DNA of 64,000 nt from CALAED01 sp036378315. GTDB taxonomy: Bacteria; Actinomycetota; Actinomycetes; Streptosporangiales; Streptosporangiaceae. The translations under genes and the position numbers were made by a program. The notes under the pieces are model-generated. The model was given only the letters and a program-made list of their open reading frames with translations, searched no databases and was not told the DNA's origin. The stretch lies in NCBI GenBank assembly GCA_036378315.1, contig DASUWU010000049.1, positions 1 through 64,000 of the forward strand, written 5' to 3'. Positions 52,028 to 61,780 of this stretch are shown here, piece by piece (position 1 is the first letter of the stretch; every line of letters begins with the position of its first letter).

Positions 52028-53632
52028 ATGAGGCCATCCACAGCGGGAACCTACAGCCTGGCCCTCGGCCTGGTCGCGGCCGCACTCGCCGGCTGCGGCG
52101 GCGGCAGCGGCGGCGGTTCGAACGCAGGTGGCGACGCCAAGGTCGTTGACGGCGCCACCTTCACCCTCGGGCTGTCATCGGACCCGGGCAACCTCGACCC
52201 GCAAATGGGCGCCGGCACCTCGCTGTACGCCGTCACCCAGTTCGCCTACGACTCGTTGCTCAGCGTGGACGGCGGGACCGGCAAGATCCAGTCCGCGCTG
52301 GCCAAGAGCTGGCAGGTGCGCGGCGAGACCGTCTCGCTCACCCTGGTCAACGGCATCACCTGCTCGGATGGCAGCAAACTGACCGCCACGGACGTGGCCG
52401 ACAACCTCAACTTCATCGCCAACCCGAAGAACCAGAGCCCGTTCCTCGGCGCCTTCCTCCCGGCGGGCGCCAAGGCGACCGGCGACGACGCCGCCGCAAC
52501 CGTCACGATCACGCTGGCCAAGCCGGCGCCGTTCGTCCTCAACGGGCTTGCCAGCCTGCCGATCGTCTGCCGGGCCGGCATGAAGAACCGTGCCTCGCTC
52601 AAGACGGGCACGGCCGGCACAGGTCCCTTCCAGCTCACCGAGGCCGCGCCCGGCGATCACTACACCTACACGCTGCGCAAGGGCTACACGTGGGGACCCG
52701 CCGGCGCGACCACCGCGACCAAGGGGATGCCGGCAAAGGTCGTCATCAAGGTGGTCGGGAACAATACAACGACGGCCAACCTCCTGCTCTCCGGCGGCCT
52801 GAGCGCGGCCCAGGTAACCGGTGCGGACGCGCAGCGCCTCGAGAAGGCCCGGCTGTTCGTCGCCAAGACCCCCGCCCTCGTCGGCGAGCAGTGGTACAAC
52901 CAGGCCAAGGGCCGGGCCACCAGCGACCCGAAGGTCCGGATGGCGCTGACCAAGGCGCTCGACCTCGGCCAGCTGCGGAAGGTGCTCACGGCCGGTCAGG
53001 GCGCCGCCGCAACCACGCTGGCCGCGATCGAGCCGGTCGCCTGTCCCGGAGATTCCGTCGCGGGGGCGTTGCCGACGAGCGATGCCAAGGCCGCCGGCGC
53101 CCTGCTCGACCAGGCGGGCTGGGCGCTCGGTGGCAACGGCGTACGGACAAAGGGCGGCCAGCCGTTGAAGCTGACCTTCCTCTATCAGAACGTCAACGGA
53201 AGCGGCGGGGACGCCGCGGCCGAGCTCGCCGTCCAGCAGTGGAAGGCCGTCGGCGTCCAGGCCACCGCGAAGAGCGAGAACGAGACGACGCTGACCGGGA
53301 CGATCTTCGGTGCGGGCAACTGGGACGTCGCGTGGGTGTCGGTCAACGTCAACAGCCCCGACCAGCTGGTGCCATTCTTCTCCGGCCCGGCGGCGCCCAA
53401 GGGCACCAATTTCGCGGCCATCTCGGAACCGGCGTACGACGCGGCCGTGGCGGCGATCTCCACCCCCGGCACGGCCGGCTGCCGTGACTGGCTCAAGGCC
53501 GAGTCCGGCCTGATCGCCAAAGCCGACGTCGTTCCGTTCGCCAACAACATCGTACGGACCTTCGGTAAGGGCGCTCGGTTCCAGACGCCCGGGCAGCTCA
53601 TCCCGACGAGCATCCGGATGCTGGCGAAGTAG
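52028..53632 (+). CDS. ABC transporter peptide-binding lipoprotein (family 5)
   Basis: A 534-aa extracellular solute-binding protein. The signal ends in lipobox LAGC (Cys23), followed by a Gly/Ser linker, then the family 5 pattern (SDPGNLDPQMG, YDSLLSVDGGTGKIQSALAK, SDPKVRMALTKALD). This family delivers di- and oligopeptides to Dpp/Opp permeases. It lies 50 bases after the serine hydrolase gene and 10 bases before the first permease. Its ligand is probably a peptide processed by the hydrolases of the operon. Confidence 0.92.
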   Translation: MRPSTAGTYSLALGLVAAALAGCGGGSGGGSNAGGDAKVVDGATFTLGLSSDPGNLDPQMGAGTSLYAVTQFAYDSLLSVDGGTGKIQSALAKSWQVRGETVSLTLVNGITCSDGSKLTATDVADNLNFIANPKNQSPFLGAFLPAGAKATGDDAAATVTITLAKPAPFVLNGLASLPIVCRAGMKNRASLKTGTAGTGPFQLTEAAPGDHYTYTLRKGYTWGPAGATTATKGMPAKVVIKVVGNNTTTANLLLSGGLSAAQVTGADAQRLEKARLFVAKTPALVGEQWYNQAKGRATSDPKVRMALTKALDLGQLRKVLTAGQGAAATTLAAIEPVACPGDSVAGALPTSDAKAAGALLDQAGWALGGNGVRTKGGQPLKLTFLYQNVNGSGGDAAAELAVQQWKAVGVQATAKSENETTLTGTIFGAGNWDVAWVSVNVNSPDQLVPFFSGPAAPKGTNFAAISEPAYDAAVAAISTPGTAGCRDWLKAESGLIAKADVVPFANNIVRTFGKGARFQTPGQLIPTSIRMLAK

Positions 53633-53642
53633 CGGCCCGAGC

Positions 53643-54650
53643 ATGAGCGATATCTCGGTCGCCGTGACCGGAACGCTGGACCCGCCGGGGGCCCGGCCCT
53701 GGGGTCGCCCCTGGGTCCGGTTCGGGGTCCGGCGCTCGGGCCGGCTGCTGGTCTCGGTGTACGTGCTGGTGACGGCATCGTTCGCGATGATCCACCTCAT
53801 CCCCGGCGATCCGGTGCGCGGAGCGCTCGGTCCCACCGCGCCGGCGGCCCTGGTCGAGGCCCGGCGGCACGCGCTGGGGTTGGACGCCCCGCTCCTCACC
53901 CAGTACTGGCGTTTCGTGAAGGGGCTGTTCACAGGCCACCTCGGCACTTCGCTGTCCGCACAGCTGCCGGTCACGGACGTCGTCGCACAGCGGCTCCCGA
54001 CCACGCTGACGCTAGCCGTGCTCGCCTTCGCCGTCGCTGCGGCCACGGGCATACCGCTCGGCGTCGCGATGGGCGTACTCACGCGGCGGGGCCACGGGCG
54101 CCGCACCGAGCTCGCCTTCACCGCCACCAGCGTGGTGATGGCGATCGTGCCCGACTTCCTCATCGGCGTGGGTCTCGTCTACGTCTTCGGGGTCCATCTC
54201 GGCTGGCTGCCGGTCGCGGGCAACGAGACCCCTTCGGGTTACCTGCTGCCGGTGATCTCCCTGGCCATCGGTCCGGGCGCGATTCTCGCCCGGATCGTCC
54301 GGGTCGAGATGGTCCGCGTCCTCGAGACCGACTTCGTGCGTACCGCGCGGGCCAAGCGGCTGCCGGCCAGGACCGTCCATCTCGGGCACGCCCTGCCGAA
54401 CGCGGTCACCGCGGCGCTCACCCTCGGCGGGCTGATCCTCGGCGCGATGGTCGCCGGCACCGTCCTCGTCGAGAACGTGTTCGCCCTGCCGGGCCTGGGC
54501 AGGACGATCGTCCAATCGATCCTCACCAAGGACTATCCCGTGGTGCAGGCGATAGTGCTGATCTACGGCATCGGCGTGCTGCTGATCAACACCGCTGTCG
54601 ACGTCGCCCTGGCCCTGCTCGACCCGCGCTCGATGATCCGGGAGGCCTGA
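53643..54650 (+). CDS. Peptide ABC transporter permease (DppB-like)
   Basis: A 335-aa permease with six membrane helices. It starts with a long basic N-terminus, then FAMIHLIPGDPVRGALGPTA, typical of DppB/OppB, and the EAA-type loop FVRTARAKRLPARTVHLGHA. Two bases separate its stop from the GTG of the next gene. Confidence 0.92.
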   Translation: MSDISVAVTGTLDPPGARPWGRPWVRFGVRRSGRLLVSVYVLVTASFAMIHLIPGDPVRGALGPTAPAALVEARRHALGLDAPLLTQYWRFVKGLFTGHLGTSLSAQLPVTDVVAQRLPTTLTLAVLAFAVAAATGIPLGVAMGVLTRRGHGRRTELAFTATSVVMAIVPDFLIGVGLVYVFGVHLGWLPVAGNETPSGYLLPVISLAIGPGAILARIVRVEMVRVLETDFVRTARAKRLPARTVHLGHALPNAVTAALTLGGLILGAMVAGTVLVENVFALPGLGRTIVQSILTKDYPVVQAIVLIYGIGVLLINTAVDVALALLDPRSMIREA

Positions 54651-54652
54651 GG

Positions 54653-56605
54653 GTGGACCGGCGATGGCTTCGCGTCGTGCGCAGTCCTCTTGGTCTCGGC
54701 GCCGGCGCGCTGACCGTCCTCGTGCTCGGCGTCGCCGTGCTCGCGCCACTGCTGTGGGGCGACCGCGCGGACGCGGTGGACACCGGCACCCTGACGGCCG
54801 GGCCCTCGGGTAAGCACTGGGCGGGCACGGACAACCTGGGACGGGACATCGTGTTCCGGGTCCTGGCGGCCTCCAGGCTTTCAGTGGAGCTCGCGCTGCT
54901 GGCCACCGCCATCGCCGTTCTCGTCGGGCTGCTGCTCGGCTCGGCGTCGTGTCTGCTCGGCCGCCGGACCGGCCGGCTCGTCGCGGCCGGGGTCAATGTC
55001 GCTGTCGCCTTCCCCGGGCTGCTGCTCGCGCTCTTCTTCGCCGTCGTGTTCGGCGTCGGCGCCAAGGGCGCGGTCCTCGCGATCGGGCTGTCCGGCGCCC
55101 CGGTCTTCGCCAGGCTCACCGAGACGCTGGTGGCCGGCGTGGCGGCGATGGACTTCGTGGCGGCCGCCCGGGTGGCAGGAGTCGGCCGGGTACGGATCCT
55201 GCTCCGGCATGTGCTCCCGAACATCGCCGAGCCGCTGGCCGTCAACGCCACCATCGGCGCAGGGAACGCGTTGCTGTCCTTCGCCGGCCTCTCCTTCCTC
55301 GGCCTGGGCGTCCAGTCTCCGGCGTACGACTGGGGGCGGCTGCTCTTCGACGGCGTCGGCAACCTGTACGTCAACCCCGCCGCGGCCTTGGCGCCGGGTG
55401 CCGCCATCCTGCTCGCCGGCCTGGCTTTCAACCTCTTCGGGGAGTCGGTGGCCAAGGGTTTTGGCGTCGCGGTCCTCGCCGGCGGCCGCGCCGGCGTCGG
55501 CGCGTCGCCGCAACCGGCGGCCAGGGCGGGACACGAGGCCGGGCCCGCACCGTCGGACGGTGCCGGCACCGGGGTGCCCGACGTCGTCCTCGACGTGCGC
55601 GACCTCGAGGTGACCTTTCACGGCGACCGCGGCCCGATCCGCCCGGTCCGCGGCCTCACCTTCGCGGTACGCCGCGGCGAAGCGGTCGGCCTGGTCGGGG
55701 AGTCCGGATCGGGCAAGTCGCTCACGGCCCTCGCGGTGTCGGGCCTGGTGGACGACTCGGGACGGGTCGACGCCGCCCGGCTGGAGCTGCTCGGCAGCGA
55801 CCTGCGGACGCGGGACACCCCGGCGCGGCGGCGGACGCTGGGCACCGCTCTCGCGATGGTGTTCCAGGACCCGATGACCTCGTTCAACCCGACGCGCAGG
55901 ATCGGACGCCAACTCGCCGAGGTCGCCACCCACCACCTGGGGATGGGCCGCAGGGACGCGATGGCCCGTGCCGTCGACCGGCTGGCGTCGGTCCGTATCC
56001 AGGCGGCCGGCCGTCGGGCCAGGCAGTACCCGCACGAGTTCTCCGGAGGCATGCGTCAACGGGCGATGATCGGGATGGGGCTGATGGGCACCCCGGCCCT
56101 CATCATCGCCGACGAGCCGACCACGGCGCTCGACGTCACAGTGCAGCGGCAGGTGCTGGAGCTGCTGGCCGCCATCCGCGAGGCGGACGACGTCGCCCTG
56201 ATCCTGATCAGCCATGACGTCACTGTGGTCGGCGAAGTGTGCGACCGGGTGCTCGTGATGTACGCCGGCCGGATCGTGGAGGACCTCCCCGCGTCCGAGC
56301 TCGCGACCGGGGCCGCCCGCCACCCCTACACCAGGGCCCTCGTCGCGGCGGTGCCCGACATGGACACCGATCTCGACCGCCCGCTGGCCACGATCCCCGG
56401 TCGCCCGGTGGATCCGGCGGAGGTGCCGCCCGGTTGCGCCTACGCCAAGCGCTGCCCGCTGGCGGACGCGCGATGTCGCGCCGATGACCCGCCGCTGGTG
56501 GCCGATAACTCCGGCCGCAGGGTGGCCTGCTGGCACGCCGGCGAGCTGTCGCCGCGGGACGGCGTGCGCCTGAAGGGCGCCGAAACCGCGCGGGAGGCAA
56601 GGTGA
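54653..56605 (+). CDS. Fused peptide ABC permease-ATPase (DppC-DppD)
   Basis: A 650-aa fusion starting at GTG 54653 (GGGAGG upstream). Residues 1-~275 are a DppC-type permease with GTDNLGRDIVFRVLAASRLS and the EAA loop FVAAARVAGVGRVRILLRH. Residues ~305-640 are a DppD ATPase with Walker A GESGSGKS (~349), signature FSGGMRQR (~462), DEPTTALD and the C-terminal oligopeptide-transporter cysteine motif PPGCAYAKRCPLADARC. Permease-ATPase fusions of this kind are known in actinobacteria. It overlaps the second ATPase by GTGA. Confidence 0.92.
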   Translation: MDRRWLRVVRSPLGLGAGALTVLVLGVAVLAPLLWGDRADAVDTGTLTAGPSGKHWAGTDNLGRDIVFRVLAASRLSVELALLATAIAVLVGLLLGSASCLLGRRTGRLVAAGVNVAVAFPGLLLALFFAVVFGVGAKGAVLAIGLSGAPVFARLTETLVAGVAAMDFVAAARVAGVGRVRILLRHVLPNIAEPLAVNATIGAGNALLSFAGLSFLGLGVQSPAYDWGRLLFDGVGNLYVNPAAALAPGAAILLAGLAFNLFGESVAKGFGVAVLAGGRAGVGASPQPAARAGHEAGPAPSDGAGTGVPDVVLDVRDLEVTFHGDRGPIRPVRGLTFAVRRGEAVGLVGESGSGKSLTALAVSGLVDDSGRVDAARLELLGSDLRTRDTPARRRTLGTALAMVFQDPMTSFNPTRRIGRQLAEVATHHLGMGRRDAMARAVDRLASVRIQAAGRRARQYPHEFSGGMRQRAMIGMGLMGTPALIIADEPTTALDVTVQRQVLELLAAIREADDVALILISHDVTVVGEVCDRVLVMYAGRIVEDLPASELATGAARHPYTRALVAAVPDMDTDLDRPLATIPGRPVDPAEVPPGCAYAKRCPLADARCRADDPPLVADNSGRRVACWHAGELSPRDGVRLKGAETAREAR

Positions 56606-57339
56606 GCGATCTGCGTTTCGAGGACGTCACCGTCTGCTACGGCCGTACCACGGCCGTGGACGGGGTCAGCCTGACCGTCCCCGAGGGCGAAGTGGTAGGT
56701 CTGGTCGGTGAGTCGGGCTCAGGCAAGTCCACCCTGGCGAGGGCCGCCGTCGGGCTGGTGCCCGTGCACCGAGGCGCCATCACGCTGGGCGGCCGCCCCG
56801 TACCGGCGCGCGGCAGGCGCCGGCCGCTGCAGATGGTCTTCCAGGACCCTTACTCCTCGCTGGACCCCCGGATGACGGTCGGTGACAGCATCGCCGAGGC
56901 GATGCCGCCGGGTGGCTCGCGCGTGGAGCGGCGGGCGGAGGTCCGGCGGCTCTTGGAGCTGGTGCACCTCGACCCCGCCCACGCACGCAGCCACCCCGTC
57001 CGCCTCTCCGGTGGTCAGCGGCAGCGCGTGGCGCTGGCCCGGGCCCTGGCGGGCCGGCCACGCGTGATCATCGCCGATGAGATCACCTCGGCGCTCGACG
57101 TCTCCATCCAGGGCGCCGTGCTCAACCTCGTCCGCGAGCTCCAGCGCGATCTCGGCCTGTCGATCCTCTTCATCTCCCACAATCTCGCGGTGGTGCGGTA
57201 CGTCGCCTCGCACGTCGCCGTGATGTACCGCGGCCGGATCGTCGAGCAGGGGCCGACCGGCCGCGTGCTCGCCGAACCCGGCCACGAGTACACGCGCGAA
57301 CTGCTCGCCGCCGTCCCCGGACGAAGGAGTCAGCCATGA
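56602..57339 (+). CDS. Peptide ABC transporter ATP-binding protein (DppF-like)
   Basis: A 245-aa ATPase from GTG 56602. Walker A GESGSGKST is at ~35-43, signature LSGGQRQRVALARAL and Walker B VIIADEITSALD. It lacks the usual C-terminal cysteine motif of full-length DppF, so it is short. Its stop overlaps the ATG of the peptidase fusion (ATGA), tying transport to peptide breakdown. Confidence 0.92.
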   Translation: MSDLRFEDVTVCYGRTTAVDGVSLTVPEGEVVGLVGESGSGKSTLARAAVGLVPVHRGAITLGGRPVPARGRRRPLQMVFQDPYSSLDPRMTVGDSIAEAMPPGGSRVERRAEVRRLLELVHLDPAHARSHPVRLSGGQRQRVALARALAGRPRVIIADEITSALDVSIQGAVLNLVRELQRDLGLSILFISHNLAVVRYVASHVAVMYRGRIVEQGPTGRVLAEPGHEYTRELLAAVPGRRSQP

Positions 57340-60300
57340 CCCGGCGCCTGCGCATCGACGACCTCATCGGGCTCGCGGTCCCGTCCCAGCCGGCGCTCTC
57401 GCCGGACGGCACCCGGATCGCCTATGTGCTCCGGACGCTCGATGCCGAGCGCGACCGCAATGTGGACGAGCTGTGGCTGGTCGACACCGCCGGGGTTTCG
57501 CGCCGCGTCACCTCCGGTCCGGCGGACTCCTCGCCTGCCTGGTCACCTGACGGCTCGCGCCTCGCGTTCCTCCGAGCCGGCCAGGTGGCCCTGCTGGCGG
57601 TCGAGGGCGGCGAACCTGTGCGGATCACCGATCTGCCGCTCGGCGCGGGGGCGCCGCGGTGGAGCCCGGACGGCAGGCGGCTCGCGTTCGCGGCTCCCGT
57701 CGACCCGGCGGACGGCGCGCCCGGCCCCCTGGTCTCCGACGGGCTCGGCTACCAGGCCGACGGCGCCGGCCTGGTCGGCTCCGTCCGCCACCAGATCCAC
57801 GTCCTCGACGTGGAGACCGGTGCGCTGCGCCGGCTCACCGGCGGACCCGAGAGCGCCGGGACCCCGGCCTGGTCCCCGGACGGCCGCACCCTGGCCTTCA
57901 CCTGTCGCGCGGGAGCCGACAGCGATCTGCGCCTCCGCACTCCCGTGCACCTCCTGGCCGTGGACGACCCGTCATCCCGCCCGCGCCCGGTCGCCCTCGC
58001 CCACGGGGTCGCCACCAGCGTGGGGTGGGCCCCCGACGGGTCGGCGCTTCTCGTCGTGGGCTGGTCGGGCGACCCGGTCGGTCACGCCGCCCTCTTCCGG
58101 GTCACGCCAGACGGCGGCGAGGTCACCGAACTCTCCGGCGATCTCGACCGCAACGTGATGCCGGGTGCGCCGGCCTACCCGGGCGGGCCGCCTCAGGAGT
58201 ACGAGGGCAGGGTGTGGTTCTGCCTGCGCGACCACGGCTGCACCCACCTGTGGTCGGTCGCGACCTCGGGCGCGGACGCGCGCCCGGTCATCGACGGTGC
58301 CGGCCGCGTCGTTTCCGGGCTGTCGGTCGGCGCCGGCCGGGCGGCGGTCGTGCTGGCCACCGCGTCGTCGTACGGCGAGGTCGCGATCGTCGACACCGCC
58401 ACCGGCGCCGAGACCGTCCTGACGAGTCACGGCGCCGCGCTCGCCGACATCGAGCTGTTCCCGCGCGATGAGCGGTGGTTCACGATCTCCGACGGCACCA
58501 AGGTGCAGGGCTGGTTGGTGCACGACCCCGAGCAGGTCGGGCCCCGGCCGGTGCTGCTCGGCGTCCACGGCGGGCCGCACAACGCGTGGAACGCCGCCGC
58601 CGACGAGATCCACCTCTACCACCAGGAGCTGGTCGGCCGCGGCTGGGCGGTGCTGCTGGTCAACCCGCGCGGCAGCGACGGCTACGGTGCGGACTTCTAC
58701 AACGGCGTCTTCGGCGGCTGGGGGGTCAGGGACGCGGGCGATTTCCTCGAGCCGCTCGACCAACTCGTCGCCGAGGGGCTGGCCGACGCCGCCCGGCTCG
58801 CGGTCGCCGGCTACAGCTACGGCGGCTTCATGGCCTGCTGGCTCACCGGCCACGACCGGCGGTTCGCCGCCGCGGTCGCCGGTGGCACGGTCAGCGACCT
58901 CGTCAGCCTGGTCGGCTCCAGCGACGACGGTCACTTCCTGAGCGCCTACGAGCTCGGCGGCGCGCCCTGGCAGGAGCCGCAGCGGTACGCCGCCATGTCA
59001 CCCCTCACCCGTGTCGCGGACGTACGGACCCCGACGCTGGTCATCCACGGCGCCGCCGACCTGGGTTGCCCGATCGGACAGGCCCAGCAGTGGCACACCG
59101 CGCTGCGCGAGCTCGGCGTGCCGACCCGGCTGGTCGTCTATCCCGACGCCTCCCACCTGTTCATCCTTCTCGGCCGGCCCTCGCAACGACTCGACTTCAA
59201 CCATCAGGTGGTCGGCTGGCTGGAGCAGCACACGAGCAGGGCCGGCCGCCCGCCCCTCGACGTCGCGCACTGGCGGCAGCGGCTGGCGTGGCTCGCCGAG
59301 CGCCACCATGTGCCGGGCGCGCAGCTCGGCATCCTGCGTCTGGGCGCGGACGGCGCGGACGACGAGCTGGTCGAGACGGCGTACGGCGTCCTGCACGTCC
59401 GCACCGGTGCGCCGGTGGACGGCGACGCGCTGTTCCAGATCGGGTCGATCTCCAAGGTGTGGACGGCGACCGTGGCGATGGCCCTGGTCGACGAGGGACT
59501 GCTCGGGCTCGACACCCCCGTCGCCGACGTACTCCCCGAGCTGCGGCTCGCCGACCCGGACGTGACGAAGTCGGTCACCGTGCGCCACCTGCTCAACCAC
59601 ACCAGCGGCATCGACGGCGACGTGTTCACCGACACCGGCCGCGGCGACGACTGCCTCGAGAAGTACGTCGCCGTCCTGGGGGAGGCGGGGCAGAACCATC
59701 CGCTCGGCGCCACCTGGTCCTACTGCAACTCCGGGTTCGCGCTGCTCGGCCGGGTCATCGAGAAGGTCACAGGAAAGACCTGGGACCAGGCGCTGCGGGA
59801 GCGGCTGTTCGCCCCGCTCGGCCTGACGCACACGGCGACCTTGCCGGAGGAGGCGCTGTTGTTCGCCGCGGCCGTCGGCCACGACGAGCACGACGGCGAG
59901 CTCGCCCCGGCGCCGGCGTGGACACTGCCCCGGTCGATCGGCCCCGCCGGGCTCATCACCTCCACCGTCGCCGACGTGCTGGCCTTCGCGCGGCTGCACC
60001 TGACCGGCGGCATCGCCGCCGACGGCACCCGGGTCCTCAGCGAGGAGAGCGTGGCCGCCATGGCCGCGCACCAGGCCGAGCTGCCCGATCCGTACGTTCT
60101 GGGGGACTCCTGGGGCCTGGGGTGGATCCGGTTCGGCTGGGACGGGCATCGGCTGATCGGTCACGACGGCAACACGATCGGCCAGGCGGCGTTCCTTCGG
60201 GTGCTGCCCGACCAGGGCCTGGCCGTCGCCCTGCTCACCAACGGCGGCCACGCTCGTGACCTCTACCACGACCTCTATCGCGAGATCTTCGAGGAGGTCG

Positions 60301-60632
60301 CCGGCGTGCGGATGCCGGCACCGTTCGCGCCGCCCGCGGAACCGGTCGAAGTCGACATCGCGCCGTACGCCGGTGTCTATGCGCGGAGCTCGGTGCGGAT
60401 GGAGGTCGAGCGCGGCCCGGACGGGCCGCTGCTGCGGACGACCGTCACGGGCCCGCTCGCCGAGCTCGTTCCCGATCCCGTCGAGGAGCATCCGATGGTC
60501 CCGGTCGGTCCCGGACTGTTCGCGGTCAAGCCGGCCGACGCGGGTACGTGGATGCCGGTGACCTTCTACGAGCTGCCGACCGGGGACCGCTACCTGCACT
60601 TCGGGGCGCGCGCGACCCCGAAGGTGGGCTGA
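57336..60632 (+). CDS. S9 prolyl oligopeptidase fused to a class C beta-lactamase-family hydrolase
   Basis: A 1098-aa cytoplasmic protein; AAGGAG precedes ATG 57336. Residues 1-~370 form a beta-propeller with WSPDGSRLAF-type repeats and ~380-630 the S9 catalytic domain: GYSYGGF with Ser494, Asp in ADLGCP and His in DASHLF. Residues ~640-1098 are a second complete serine hydrolase with S704-ISK707, Y796-CN798 and GHDGN (His943), closely related to the stand-alone gene at 50589. One chain thus carries an acylaminoacyl/dipeptidyl-type peptidase and a D-peptidase-like domain. The gene overlaps the importer ATPase upstream and the M20 gene downstream by one base (TGATG). Confidence 0.9.
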   Translation: MTRRLRIDDLIGLAVPSQPALSPDGTRIAYVLRTLDAERDRNVDELWLVDTAGVSRRVTSGPADSSPAWSPDGSRLAFLRAGQVALLAVEGGEPVRITDLPLGAGAPRWSPDGRRLAFAAPVDPADGAPGPLVSDGLGYQADGAGLVGSVRHQIHVLDVETGALRRLTGGPESAGTPAWSPDGRTLAFTCRAGADSDLRLRTPVHLLAVDDPSSRPRPVALAHGVATSVGWAPDGSALLVVGWSGDPVGHAALFRVTPDGGEVTELSGDLDRNVMPGAPAYPGGPPQEYEGRVWFCLRDHGCTHLWSVATSGADARPVIDGAGRVVSGLSVGAGRAAVVLATASSYGEVAIVDTATGAETVLTSHGAALADIELFPRDERWFTISDGTKVQGWLVHDPEQVGPRPVLLGVHGGPHNAWNAAADEIHLYHQELVGRGWAVLLVNPRGSDGYGADFYNGVFGGWGVRDAGDFLEPLDQLVAEGLADAARLAVAGYSYGGFMACWLTGHDRRFAAAVAGGTVSDLVSLVGSSDDGHFLSAYELGGAPWQEPQRYAAMSPLTRVADVRTPTLVIHGAADLGCPIGQAQQWHTALRELGVPTRLVVYPDASHLFILLGRPSQRLDFNHQVVGWLEQHTSRAGRPPLDVAHWRQRLAWLAERHHVPGAQLGILRLGADGADDELVETAYGVLHVRTGAPVDGDALFQIGSISKVWTATVAMALVDEGLLGLDTPVADVLPELRLADPDVTKSVTVRHLLNHTSGIDGDVFTDTGRGDDCLEKYVAVLGEAGQNHPLGATWSYCNSGFALLGRVIEKVTGKTWDQALRERLFAPLGLTHTATLPEEALLFAAAVGHDEHDGELAPAPAWTLPRSIGPAGLITSTVADVLAFARLHLTGGIAADGTRVLSEESVAAMAAHQAELPDPYVLGDSWGLGWIRFGWDGHRLIGHDGNTIGQAAFLRVLPDQGLAVALLTNGGHARDLYHDLYREIFEEVAGVRMPAPFAPPAEPVEVDIAPYAGVYARSSVRMEVERGPDGPLLRTTVTGPLAELVPDPVEEHPMVPVGPGLFAVKPADAGTWMPVTFYELPTGDRYLHFGARATPKVG

Positions 60633-61780
60633 TGGGCGACCTCCGCGAGCTGACGACCGACCTCCGTGCGCTGGTCGCCGAGGTGCGCACGCTGGTCGAG
60701 TGCGAGTCGCCGTCCGCCGACCTGTCGGCCGTCGCGCGCTCCGCCGAGGTCGTGGCGCGGATCGGCGCCGCGCACCTCGGCCGCGAGCCCGAGCGGATCG
60801 TGGTGGACGGGTGCACCCACCTGCGGTGGCGTCTGGGGGAGCCCCCGTGGCGGGTGCTGCTGCTCGGCCACCACGACACGGTATGGCCGATCGGGTCGCT
60901 GGCCACCCATCCGTGCACGCTCGACGACTCCGTACTGCGCGGCCCGGGCTGCTTCGACATGAAGGCCGGTCTGGTGATGGCGATCCGCGCCGCCGCCGGC
61001 CTCGACGGAGTGACCCTGCTCGTCACCGGGGACGAAGAGCTCGGCTCACCCGGCTCCCGCGCGCTGGTCGAAGAGGAGGCCCGCGCGGCGTCCGCCGCCC
61101 TGGTGCTGGAGGCCTCAGCCGACGCCGGCGCGCTCAAGACCGAACGCAAGGGGGTCTCGGTGTACGACGTCGGGGTGGTCGGCCGGGCCGCGCATGCCGG
61201 CCTCGATCCCCTCCGCGGGGTGAACGCCACCGTGGAGCTCGCCCACCAGGCGCTGGCGGTCAGCGCGATCGCCGACGGCGAGGTGGGCACCACGGTCACG
61301 GTGACCACGGCCCGGGCCGGCACCACCACCAATACGGTCCCCGCCGAGGGATCGTTCGCCGTGGACGTACGGGTGCGCACCCGGAGCGAACAGGCCCGGG
61401 TCGACCGAGCCATGCGGGCCCTGCGGCCGGTGCTGCCGGGGGCGCGGGTCACGGTGACCGGCGGCCCCAACCGGCCGCCGATGGAGGCGGCCGCGTCGGC
61501 GGGCCTCTTCGCGCGGGCCCAACGGATCGCCGCGCGTCTCGGCCTGCCCGAGCTGGTCTGCGCCGCGGTCGGCGGCGCGTCCGACGGCAACCTCACCGCC
61601 GGCGTCGGCACCCCCACCCTGGACGGTCTCGGAGCGGTCGGCGGCGGCGCCCACGCGGACGACGAGCACGTTCTGGTCGATGAGCTGCCCGCCAGGACCG
61701 CGCTGCTGCGCGCCCTTGTCGAGGAGCTCCTGGGGGATTCGACGATCGGGACCTCATGGGCTGGTGGTCGGCGGTCATGA
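60632..61780 (+). CDS. M20 family metallopeptidase, probable N-succinyl (acyl) amino acid hydrolase
   Basis: A 382-aa carboxypeptidase G2-like protein starting in the overlap TGATG at 60632. Metal and catalytic residues are in place: GHHDTV with His80 and Asp82, FDMKAG with Asp109, GDEE with Glu135/Glu136, and the late His in DDEHV. The dimerisation domain with the substrate His (AAHAG) is present. M20 enzymes remove acyl groups or C-terminal residues. The adjacent GNAT and racemase genes point to N-succinyl-L-amino acid hydrolysis; plain dipeptidase activity is an alternative. Confidence 0.88.
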   Translation: MGDLRELTTDLRALVAEVRTLVECESPSADLSAVARSAEVVARIGAAHLGREPERIVVDGCTHLRWRLGEPPWRVLLLGHHDTVWPIGSLATHPCTLDDSVLRGPGCFDMKAGLVMAIRAAAGLDGVTLLVTGDEELGSPGSRALVEEEARAASAALVLEASADAGALKTERKGVSVYDVGVVGRAAHAGLDPLRGVNATVELAHQALAVSAIADGEVGTTVTVTTARAGTTTNTVPAEGSFAVDVRVRTRSEQARVDRAMRALRPVLPGARVTVTGGPNRPPMEAAASAGLFARAQRIAARLGLPELVCAAVGGASDGNLTAGVGTPTLDGLGAVGGGAHADDEHVLVDELPARTALLRALVEELLGDSTIGTSWAGGRRS

